A stretch of 64,000 nt of DNA, taken from Macrothele yani (lineage: Eukaryota > Arthropoda > Arachnida > Araneae > Macrothelidae). Under the pieces are notes generated by a model. It was given only the letters and a program-made list of their open reading frames with translations, made no database searches and was not told the DNA's origin. Positions within the stretch are counted from its first letter, which is position 1. Each line of letters begins with the position of its first letter. The stretch is taken from assembly GCA_039090855.1 (NCBI GenBank), contig CM076995.1, forward strand, positions 119,982,270 through 120,046,269, written 5' to 3'. Shown here one piece after another: positions 11,328 through 24,300 of this stretch. The position numbers were made by a program, and so were the translations under genes.

Positions 11328-14300
11328 GATGTGCCTGCCTTACGATGTTTGGTAAATGCATCACGATTCGTTTGCTGCAGGAACAAATGTTTTACTCTCC
11401 ATGAATGAAGTAACTGCAGAAAACTCACTCGCAAAAAGTGAGAAAAGGGGGGAGGGGGCAAGTGCAAAAGTGGGTTCATATGTTGTTAAAATGTGTAACC
11501 TTCCCCTGAAAACTCTCTAACCAGAGTTGTGAGCCCTATCATCTTCCCAGAATTGTGCCTCAATTCCCCCACATTTTGCAGGAAACTGCCACAAGCAACA
11601 CGGCAAGACAACGATAAATAGTAGGTTCACATTTCCGCATGCGGGTGCATCCTCAGAATTTTTTTTTTTAATTTATTTATACACAAGTAGGTAGGTATAC
11701 AAAAACTGCAGATAATCACATAAAAATCAGGGGGTCGACTTATATACAGGATATACAAAAACTGCAAATATTCAGATAAAAATGGGGGGGGGGGTCGACC
11801 TATACACAAGTATATACGGTATAAGGAATATAGTATGATAAAAACAAATCAAGTAAAATGAAAGAATTATCAAACTTAATTTCAATGCAAAAATAAAATA
11901 AATAAGAATAAAATTAAAACATTCCAAAAGAATATGGTTTAAAAGCCACCAAATTAATAAAACCATTTTATTATATGAGAGCAGAATTATTTACTTTTGT
12001 GGGCTTTGTTCTTGGACTATCATGCTAGCTGTATCACGGAGAAAGATCTCCCAATCAGGCTGAACTATTTCTTGATCAGCTGAGAAAGGGTACCTAAAAA
12101 ATAAATGTGGGTGTAAGTAAAAACAGGAATATGATGAGAATAGAAATGTCTTCTTATGATAATGTTAACCAGATACCACAATGACAAAAACATCCAAATT
12201 TATGTTAAGTAAGCTTAAATGACTGCACTTTCACTCATTATCAATCTGTATACATAGCAAATGTGGGTGTTCAGGAGGGTAGGGCACAACACATACCAGG
12301 GTAAATTTTTCTGATTCAAAGAAACTATGACCTCTTCTCCATCTTAAAGAACAACTTTAGTAACCAAGGTCCAGTTACAGAAGTTACATTGCAATGTAAA
12401 TTTCAAAGTACACCAGACTATGCACTCAAGAAAAGCTTATAGCGTAGTGAATCTGTTTATTCACTGGTGTAAATACACATAAAGTTTTGCCAAGCTTTCA
12501 CACTCCACTGGAAGGCTTTTTCAAGGCAGTGGTAGACATTAAGATGCAGGGAATTAGAACACGTAAGAAACAAAGATGTTTTTTGAAAATAAAAGTGGGC
12601 GACATGTGTCCATCTTTCAATAACGCATGCCAAACCATCGGTAGTTTGATAGAGACAATATCATTGCATGCTAGTTTGCTGGAGAGGATTTCTATTGTTT
12701 CCCTGATCGCAGTCTCTTTGAAGTTCGTGTAAGGGGCAATTCTTCTAATGTTATTCCATATGGGAATGGCCGAGCAATGCGTGACTTCTTTGGCAAGAAC
12801 TGTATTCTGCATGTTTTGGTTGACACTTCCCATGTGTTCTTTACATCTAGTATCTAAGAATCTCTTTGTCATTCTGACATATAACTTTTGAGTTGTTATT
12901 ATACACCAACGGCATAGCATACACACCCACTTTTTCTTTCTTATATTGTTTCTCCTTGCAGTTTGATATTATGTGATAACGGAGCCGGTGAGTTCATTGC
13001 TATTGACATGTTGTACGTGTACCTACGTAATAAATTTTTTAACCAATGTGTAAAGCCTGGGACATATGTGATGGATTCTGCGTATCTCATTGCCTTGCTA
13101 GTTGATTTCGTTATCTTAGACATTATACGATTTCTTCCATTCTATATATTCTGTCTATGTCATCTTTCTTATATCCAGCCTTTAGACCTTTGCTATAAAT
13201 ATTATAAATTTCCTTATTATTTAAGTAGTCAGGTTTGCATACATTACATGCTCTATAGAACCATGCTCTAAATGCATAAAGTTTGTATTCTTTTGGGCAG
13301 TGTGAATCAGGAGGGACAAAGTTTAGTACTGCAGTTGGTTTATAATAAACGTTAGAATCGAAGCTGGATGTTTCATTTCTTTTGAGCGCAATGTCAAGAT
13401 AATTCAGCATGCCATTCACTTCAACCTCCATTGTGAACTTTATTGTATTGTGTAGGTTGTTTATCTTGTGTATGAAATCATTCAATTCATCTATTTCATG
13501 TTCCCATATGAAGAATCTATTGTTAGCATAGAGGATCCACACCCTGGGTTTCTTAATACAATTTAGAAAGCTGAGCTTCAATTTTTACGTTTATCATAAA
13601 CCAATCGCAGTACTGAACCTTGTCCCTCCTGATTCACACTGCTCAAAAGTGTACAAATTTTCTGCGTTTAGAGCATGGCTCTATAGAGCTTATAATGTAT
13701 GCATACCAGACTACCTAAATAATAAGAAAATTGATAATATTTGTAGCAAGGATCTAAAGGCTGGATATAAGAAAGACAACACAGACAGAATACACAGAAC
13801 TATAAGAAATCGTAAAATGTTTACAATAAAGAAATCAACTAGTAAGACAATGGGATACGCAGGATCCAACAGATATGTCCCAAGCTTTACTGTTACATAT
13901 TGGTCAAAAAATTTATTACGTACGTACAACATATTAATAGCAATGAAGTCACTTACCCTATTGTCACATATAATATCAAACTGCAAGGAGAGATAACGTG
14001 AGAAAGAAAAAGCCGGCATGTACGCAATACCGATGGTGTATCCTAACACAGAAAAATATATATCAGAATGTCAAAGCTATTCTTAGATACCAGATATAAA
14101 GAACATGTGTGAAATGTCAACCAAGACATACAGAATACAGCTCTTGCTAGAGAAGTCTTGCATTGGTTGGCCATTCCTATATAGAATAACATTAGAAAAA
14201 TTGCCCCTTACATGAACTTCAAAGAGACTGCCATCAGGGAAACAGTTGAAATCTTCTCCAGCAAACTAGCATGCAATGATATGGTCTCTATCGAACTACC

Positions 14301-15317
14301 AATGGTTTGGCATGCATTATTAAAAGATGAACACACATTGCAGCACACTGTGTAATGAAAAATTCATGTAATATTACTCATGATGTCACCCACATTATTT
14401 TCAAACAATCATCTTTGTTTCTTACGCATTCTAATGCCCTGCATTTTTATGTCTACCACTGCCTTGAAAAAGCTTCCCGGTGGAGTGCGAAAGCTTGGCG
14501 AAACTTTAAGCGTATTCACACCAGTGACTAAACGGATTTACTACTGCTATAAGCATTTCTTAAATGAGTTAAATTGTTTTGCAAGGTTCATTTACATGCC
14601 ATTATTGCATACTGACTCGACAGAAGTGATTTGAAAAAATTGCAGACAGCCATTACACAATATTCACCATGTCACACAACTGTTTATGAGTGGTTTGCTG
14701 AATATCCAACTGGAGCATCTGGTGAAGACTATGGAAACTACTGATGTTTAATGAAAGCAAGCCACTGTTTCAAAAAATAATGCATAACTGCTCTGTTTAA
14801 GTTTGCACGTATCTGGACAATCTGTTTAGTATTGTGAATGCAGTTTAAATACAATGTGCAATGTAAAACTGAGTCTTCATGTATTAGTGAACTGGATGCA
14901 ATATATGCACATAGTTGAAAAGCATATATTGTGTACACATATTATTATATATATTGTGAAAGGATGTTTTTGCATACATGTAAAAACAAAATGGTCCTGA
15001 AAAAAAAAAAAAAAAAAAAAACTTACTGCTGAACACGGCAAGCCTCGCACATGAGTATGGCTCTTCGCAGGTTACGGCCACTCTGTTCAGCTATTCTTGC
15101 AGCTAATTCAGAGGGTAAAGTCAAAGTCTCTTTCCTACATATATTTTGGAGTATACTGGAAATCTAGAAGATATAGATGAAAATATACTGATAAAAGAAG
15201 GCTGATGTTTATCCAAGTTATGCCTCAGGTTAAAATTATATAAATACAAATATTTTTTATTGAGAATGTTTCATACATACATACATACATACATACATAC
15301 ATACATACATACATACA

Positions 15318-15348
<31 letters not shown>

Positions 15349-18300
15349 CACTTAGTTGTTCCCTGAGATTCAGAGGTTAGTTCCTCAAAGAAAGACAAAC
15401 TGCCAAATAAATGTTTAACTGATGGAACTAGAATTTACTTACTGTTGGTGTATCAAACATCTCCAGTTACGGCAATCTTGGCACACAGCTCAAGCTTCAC
15501 TGACATCCATCACATGACACACACACACACACAAGACCTTTTCTGTACTTCATACTCATAATCTTTTTCTTATGTAGGCATTCCCGAATATGGTCCTCCC
15601 AAGATTTCCTGGGCCTTCCTCTACCTTTCTTTTCTGCCACTTGGGCTGAAAAATTCTCTCAGTAAGCACTCATTCTTTCAACATGGCCAAACCACCTAAG
15701 AATATTAGTCTCCACCTTACTAACAACATTTTGCCTCATATTATGCAACTGTAACATATCTTCCTTCCTCACATGATTGAGCGAGTCTTGCCAGAAACCA
15801 ACATAAGTAACGCACCTTTCCAGAACACAAACGACTCCTATGTCTCTTCTGCAGTACTCAGGTTTCACTGCCGTACATCAAAGTAGGAGCAATTACACTT
15901 TCATACACAGCCATTTGGGACTTCCTTGAGAATCCATCATTTCTGTGAAATCCTAAAGCAGCTGTTTCATAGGTAATAAAAATAATAAAACTGAACCCAA
16001 ACGCTACGGAACAAGGAATCTACACAGTAATGTTAATTTAACACCATTACACTTATATTCAAACAGTAAATTAGCAACAATACAGAAAAAGTTATTGCAG
16101 AAGTATAAATCCTTAGTGCATTTTACATTTGTAATACCCATATTGTTCAGAACAATATTTTCTTGAAGAGAAGTTAAAATATTTCCTTCTCTTTTTTTCT
16201 TGTTTTATTTTTTACATGTTTTGTAAACCAATAATATGACACTTTGCATAACAGACTGACTGTTCTCAACTATTTCAAAGAATTTCTAAAACCATAAACA
16301 TTGAAATGGTTCATTCACATTGTTTTTGTGTATGATGTCATATGGTAGTTCAATGGCACCCATGTGAAAGCTAAGTGATATTATCCACTCATAATTTAAG
16401 ACCGCTGATTCCAGCAAAGATAGAACAGCAGCATTGACACTATTGAGAAAATAATGCAGTTTCTCATACCAATGTTGTAAATTTGGGGATCATGCATTCT
16501 TCTGCTTGATGTTAGTGACTTTTCGTTTATCCTCCTACAAAGACACATCTTGACTGATCTGACATCCCTTCCCAAAACTATAATGGGAAGGTATAATTAT
16601 GGTCAACTAATGAACAAGTTTAAGCTTAAACAGTAAAGTAATAATTTTTCCAATCTGCAGACAGTGGACAATTCTTTTCATTGTATGTGATGCTTACTTC
16701 TTCTTTTAAGCTGTTTTGACTGCAAGTGTGGAAAATGAAAAAATACAGTCAAACTTCTTCTAGCTGCCAAACATTTAAACTACAAGACTTAAATTTAACT
16801 ATAACAAAGCATATTTGTACAGAAAAGTATGTCTGCAGCTCAATGTTCTTCAATAAGATATTGGGCAAACCGTGAAGTGTAACAAATGTTTACATAAGTT
16901 TAATTAATACATCATTGTTTTTCACTGCATGGCTTCGTAAGTTAGTCATTTTCTGAAGAATTCATTCCCACACTAGAAATTACTGGGTTATCACAAAACT
17001 GATGTGAGAAATCTGTTCATTCTGCAGTACAGAGGTCATGGAAGACAACTAACTGATAGCTTAAATTTGAATTTCCTTTTACAGGGATTACTAAGATGAA
17101 TTTTTATTATTGCTAATCAAATTTTCAGGTTGTACTCCAACCTGTTGTTAGGACTGAATGAAGAGAGTAGGTGTTGTGACTAGTGTGGCAATGCCTAGCT
17201 CTTTTGGTTGTTAATTGTGACTCCTTTTTCAATATCCACATTGCTGATGTGATACAATTTTAACAGACTCCCAGTTAACTGAATGTCTGGCGCTCTAAAT
17301 GTTTGTGTGTGTGTGGAAATTGAAAAAAGAATCACAGTTAAGAACCAGCACGTCTGGGCATTACCACTTGAGTGGCAACACTTACCCTCTTGAGTCAATT
17401 CCAACAACTGGTTGGTGTGCAACCAGAAAATTTGATGAACAACAAAAAATTCATTCCAGTAATCCTTGTAAAATTAAAGTCAAATTTAAATAATGATAAT
17501 AATACCACTAAGGTTTGCACTGGCTTCATTAATTAAAAAAAAAAAAGACTGGTGGTTTACCAAATGAAAATGAACAGACTAGAAAGAACCAGTTTTAAAT
17601 ACAGTGAAATGCCCAACATTCAAAGCTTATTCATTGTTGCTAATAATTTATTCACTTGTTGTGACATCAGTGTGATAACACATCTAGCTTTATTCTTTGA
17701 TTTTAATACTTATCAACAATAAGACAAAAACAAATCATGACAGCAAATATGTACCACACACACACCGAAGAGTGTGTGTTACTTATTTGCTGTCAAGATT
17801 TTTATAGAAAAATGTCAATCAAAGACAGATTCCAATTTTCACAATAGTTTTTAAAGAATGCTGGGAAAAACAAAAAACACCATTGGCTTATATATAAATC
17901 ATGGTCACCATACTGTATGTTGGTCACAACATATATATAAATGAATGAGCAGACACAACCCTTGCAGATGGCAAAAGACAAAAATAGAGATATAAGTATT
18001 ATGAGAAAATGCATATATCTGAGGGTGAGGTCACACCAAAAAGTTACAAGCATATTTATTAAAAACAACATAACACAAAAGTAAAGCCAACAATAATTGC
18101 TTCAAACAACTATTTTTCTCCAGATCACCAAAGTGATCAACTTGCACTGCACACCATTTGAAACAAACAAACAAATGGGATCATCCAAACAAAAAACAGA
18201 ATTAACTAAAATGTAAAGCAGAAAGATTATATTAACATTCCTTCCAATTCCTTTTCAGCCAAAGTACACATCTAAAATCTAATAATCAAACAAATTTCAA

Positions 18301-21300
18301 AATAAAGTTTTGTGATGCATAACCAATAAAAATTTAAAGAGTTGAATCTAGAGGATTTCAAGATGGCATGCTATATACAGCACATCAGGGTTTTATACTG
18401 TAACTATGGGTAATGGTATTGCCAAAAGTACTTTAATATTATGCAGAACAAAAGTCAGAGATAAATTTATCTTGATTTATCAGCTTATAAACACATACAA
18501 TATAATTTAATTTTAAAGTGGGAATATCACAATTGTAATAGACCAAAAGTATGGTAAAGACAAAAAAAAAAAAAAATAACATAACAAGCAATTCATTCCA
18601 CATCAAAACAACCAAAAATTGGAAAATTTTACATTGCCATATCGGATTTTTGTAAAAACTGAACTAGTCAGCTTGCATAAGAATAGAAAATGTGCCCAAC
18701 TTTAGTTTATTTTACTGTGTTGTACACACACACACACACACACACACAATGATTGAAATACTTTTTTTTTTTTTTTCAATTTTTGACTATACAAAAAATA
18801 GCATAACTCCTTTTCAAACTGACTTAGAAACATGGTGGCACTTGAAAGCTTTTGAAATTACCTTTTATTTGATATGTAACATGAACAGGTTTTGTCCAAA
18901 AATATTTAGACAGGCTACAATTAGCCTTTAAATGTACCTTTAAAATTAATTCAGGATGAAAGTATAGTATTTGACCTAGATAACAACATTTTTAGTGAAA
19001 CTCACTCATGTTACACATCAAATAAAAGGTCATTTCCAAAGATTTCAGATGTTGTCAAGCTAACTTTCTGGAAAACCTAACTTTAGTATTACAGGGATTA
19101 CTAGGATGAAACTTACTTACCACTTTTTGTCAATTTTTCTGGTTGTACATCAACATGTCGTCAGGACACACTCCACAGAGTAGGTGTAACTTTCCAAGTT
19201 CTGTAAAGCTGCAATGACAGCAATTCTAATGTTGTCTGCCAATGATGGCAAATTACTTTTTTTGTTCTTTTTTTTTTTTTTTTTTTTTTTCGATTTTTAA
19301 TGTTCTCATACCTCCAAAAATTTTGGTCCTAAAAATAACATTTTTGGAGCAGCTTATTTTCTCAGTGGACTCAACAAGTTCACTAAGTTTTACAAAAATC
19401 AGTAACGGTCTGGTAAATCATTGCTTGAGTTGACATGGAATGACGGTAATGTAAAGCTGCACAATGGTAACAACAAAATTAATCAAAGAGGATTATTGTG
19501 ATGGCAGTAACACAGTGTAATACCTCTTGCACAGTAGGTGAAGCTACACGAATTCCCAAACATCTACTTTTAATGGCAGGAATGACTTTGCTGCTGGAGT
19601 TGCCACACAGTATCAAACGACAAGTAGCCATGTATTTTTCCATTGTCCGGCGTAAAGCATGCTGGGCATCTTTAGTTAGTTTATCAACTTCCATCAGCAC
19701 TACAACTGTGAGAGACAGAAATTAAAAAGAAAATGCACAATTAATAAATCAAATATTGGTGAATTTATTAAGGTTAAAATACTCAGATGTTTGCAGTAAG
19801 CAAAGCCATCAAATTTTGTGACTACAATATACACTGGTGTGCAAAAATTAAGGACGAAGAGGAGAAATGAGCATAACAGCGGAACGAGCAGGCAGAATGG
19901 ACCGAAAGACCACTCAGGAGATAAGACTAGGGTATGCACATATATGCAGCATGAAGTAACGGGGGGGGGGTCGGAAGGGTATAAAGCACATGGGAAGTGT
20001 AAGCTCAGCAATTCGGTGAAACCTATTGCACGGTGTACATCGGTTTGAACAACGTCGAGTTGCTGCCACCGTGTGATATGGCCAACAGGCAATCCAGTAG
20101 AAGACATCTGGATGACTTTACCCAAGGTCGCGTCATTGAGAAGTTGGAAGAAGGTCGAAGTGTGACTAGTGTGGCCGAGGAGTTCGGGATTGCTCACAGC
20201 ATCGTTTCACGAACTTGGAGAGCATTTCAAACGACAGGAACAGCTGTTCCAGAGTTTAGCAGTGGCCGTCCACGAGCAACCACGGCGGCGGACAACCGGT
20301 ATATTGTCGTACACGCGAGATGAGACAGACGGCAGACAGCAGGAGAAACCGCAAGGCACATGCAACACACAACTGGACGTCCGTTATCGCGTTTTACCAT
20401 GGCCAGGAGGCTGCACAAAGGTGGTGTGTTTGCACGACGACCAGTACGGTATGTGCCATTAATGCCTGCTCATCGGAGACGACGATTTCTGTGGTGCCAG
20501 GAACACAAGAACTACACACATCAGCAATGGGGTCGAGTTCTCTTTACGGATGAGAGCCGATTTAGTCTGACAAGCGATTCTGGACGTATACACAACTGGA
20601 GAGAGCAGGGAACACGCAATCACACCTCCAACATCATCGAAAGGGACCGGTTTGGAGGTGGCGGAGTTCTCGTTTGGGGATGTATCATGCTTGGTAGCCG
20701 TACTGACCTCCACATCTTCCAAGGAGGTTCAGTCACTGGTGTTCGCTATTGTACCGAGGTTCTCCTGCCTCACGTGCGTCTGTTTAGAGGTGCTGGGTCC
20801 TGAGTTCCTCTTCATAGACGACAACGCTACACCTCACCGTACAGTGGCTGTCGCAGAGCTGTTGGAGAGTAAAGATATTCAACGCATGGATTGGCCCGCA
20901 AGGTCCCTGGACCTAAATCCAATCGAACCCGTGTGGGACCTTCTCGGGAGATGCTTGGCAGCACGTCACCAGCCGCCAGCAACGATTCCGCAGCTTTGAT
21001 TGGCGTTACAAGAGGAATGAGCTGTGATGCCTCAACAGCTCCTTGACAACCTCATCCTCAGCATGGACAGATGTTGTAAATCCTGCAACGCAGTTAGGGG
21101 TGATCATATCCCCTACTAAAGACTGGATTTTTCTTGGCAGCCACCTGTCACATGGACGTTTCTGTCTTCTGTCCAGTTGTGCTCAAAGCTACCTTTTCAA
21201 TAAAGTGCCTTTGTATCCTTTGGATTCCTTGTTTGGACAGTTTTGCTCACTTGTCCCATATTCTTACATCTTGGGGATCTTATGGTATGATTTGAGTTGA

Positions 21301-24300
21301 CGTGGAGCACTTCTGCACGACGTTACATTCGAAAAACCGTCTCGTCCTTAAATTTTGCACGCCAGTGTATTAAGTACCCAAAACCTAAACTATCATAACA
21401 ACACTGCATTTAAATCAAATAGAGTACATTCTCTATATAACAAACTTCCATTTAATGAAATTTTCTTCAGAACCTTGACTTTGAGCAACATTTACATGTA
21501 AATTAATCTCCATAATATGAAAATCAATTTCTATATAACAAAGCTTTTTTTGACTAAAAATTACCATTTTGTGTGTGTGTTTCAAAAGGTGCTTTACAAT
21601 TTTTTAGCACACAGATGAGACCAAAGTGTTCTTAATTCTTTATCTTGAAACTTTTCGTTCTACGAAGCGCTGGGAGTCTTTTTGGAAAGGGGACGGCATG
21701 CAGGGAGACGGTATGAAGCAGCTGTTTTTCCAAATGCTGATTGATAGAAAGTGCAGCATAGAAACTGCATTCCACGGGATAAAACTGGTGTGGGCCTGAC
21801 TCTGTAGAAGTTACATATTCATTCTCATTAAACCAGTACGGTTGACTCGCCTGTGTTGTTTACTCAAAATGTCGAAAAGAGAATGTCTGTCTCTTGTGGA
21901 TAAAATGAAACTTTTAGATGATGTTGATCAAGGAATAAAGTGAAACTTTAGATGATGTTGATCAAGGAATGAAGAAGAAAGATGTTGCTATGAAGTATTA
22001 TATAGCCACAAGTGTGTCAACAATTAAAAAAAATTGATCTGCAATCAACAATTGGCACGAAAGCAATAGGAATGTGAGTATTAAAATATTTAAGTAGTGT
22101 TCACATGAAGATGTCGATTCCGCTGTTTTAAAATGTGTGAGGATGGTTCGAGATAAAAATCTGCCACTCTCCTGTCCGATGATCCAATAAAAAAGTCTTG
22201 GAATTTGCTAAAAATTTAGGACATTCAAAATTTCTAGCCAGCATTGGATGACTAGATGGGTGAATATGACTGTATAGGAAAAATTAAAACCTCTAGTAAT
22301 TGAGAAAAGTAAAAATAAGCCATGTTATTAGTAAAAATAAGTCATGGCTTATTATAGCCAAAATAAGCCATGAACATGGCTTTTATAAGCCATGTTCTAG
22401 GGATTGTAGGCGATTGCAAAATGCCGTACTTCACACCTGTTACTTTGGTGTCATGCTTGTCCACCACAGAACGTTCCGTGACGATTGTCGTCGGGAAGTC
22501 CGATAGTTTCCCTTGTTAGTGGGGGATACATTATCAGGGCTCAATACTTGGGAGAATGCCATTCCCTCATTTGTTTGAGGGGGATGCCAATTGATTGTGA
22601 TTGCAGCTACAGTTCACAGCAGTATTTTTTTTATCTCACAATACATAGGCCATTCAAAAAATAATGAGACTGACGTCATAGTGCCAAAACAAACCAACGC
22701 AGGAAAATGCAGCTGCCTGTGTTGGAACACCTGCAATGTCACTCACATGACGACGCATCGTTAGAGCGCTTCACTAGTTCATTCTTGTAGTAGATGACGT
22801 AGAGTTCAGACATTTTCTGTAGCTCAGTATGGATTTAAGTTTGGAGCAAAGAGCAGCTATAAAATTTTGCGTGCATTTGAATAAAACCACCACAGAAACT
22901 CATGAAATGATTAAAACAGCCTATAAGCAGAGTTGTATAAAAATAAAATGTATCTGCGTACACAACCGCACTGAAACAGAAAACTTGCTGCAAACTCGAA
23001 AATCACACGATAACAATAGAATAATTTGAATAACAATTAATGAAATAAATAATTAGTAGTACATTACAGATTTCAATGAGGACAAAATAAGTACATTACT
23101 ACTGAACATGCAGCAATGTGTGTGAAATGGACCTTTATGGCAAAATATTGGACTATGAATTTCATAAAAACAAGAGACTAATTGAAAGATTTTATATCCA
23201 GAAAAACAGTTCCATTAATGAACCTTCAAAATTAATAAATAGCATTTTCAACAATTTAATTCAAAAATAGTACACTTACAAAATACATAAGGCAAAAATT
23301 TTAATTTAATTAATGGAAAATGCAAGTGGAACCTGGCAATAAAGTTTAAATTTTTTCTAACAGGCTTTGATAATATGTAGAGGCTAGAAACATCTGTAAG
23401 AACAAAAGAACTCAGAAGATGTGAAAAAATTGAAATTTTTTCAAGTTAAAATAGAATTAAATATATTAACCTGAGTAAAGATTAATATATTGAGTAACTG
23501 TCTAATTGCTGTAAATAACATTTTATTTTTATTTTTTTAATATACAAGCAAAAACTATCTGGAAAATCTGCGTACGGCGTACGCATGTACGTCTACATTC
23601 TGCTACTCTGCCTATAAGGAAGATGCTTTGTCTCGTGTAAGAGTTTTTGAGAGCCACAAGAAATTTATGAATGGTGAAGAGTATCTGGAAGAAGTCCCAT
23701 GCTCCGGTAGACCTTCAACATCGACTACGGAGGTTTAATGTCAATACCATCGAGGCACTCCTGTGCGAAGACTGCTGAATGACCATTGAGGAGGTTGCTA
23801 ATGTGATGCAGTTGTCCATTGGTTCCATTGATGACATTGTAAGAAATCGGTTAGGGCACTGAAAAGTTACTGCAAAGTGGATTCCCCACTTGCTCACGGA
23901 TGAACACAAGGTAAATCGTGTTATCACTTGTCGCCAATGGAAGTACCTGCTATGACGAGAGCCATACTTCTGGGATTGAGTCGTCACATGTGATGAAACA
24001 TTTTTTCACCATTTCAATCCAGAAACAAAACAACAGAGTACCCAATGGAAATGCCCACATACACTGGTGTGCAAAAATTAAGGACGAAGAGGAGAAATTA
24101 GCATAACAGCGGAATGAGCAGCCAGAACGGACCGAAAGACCACTCAGGAGATAGACTAGGGTCCGGTACGGTAGGGCATGCGCATATATGCAACATGATG
24201 TGGGGGGGGGTGTTAGAAGGGTATATAGCACACGGGCGGTGTACACTCAGCATTTCGGTGAAAGCTATTGCACGGTGTACATCGGTTTGAACGACGTCGA

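Noticed and set aside
15272..15347. CRISPR-like or satellite array at the ATAC repeats
   Set aside because: Simple tetranucleotide tail of a LINE-2 insertion, without spacers.
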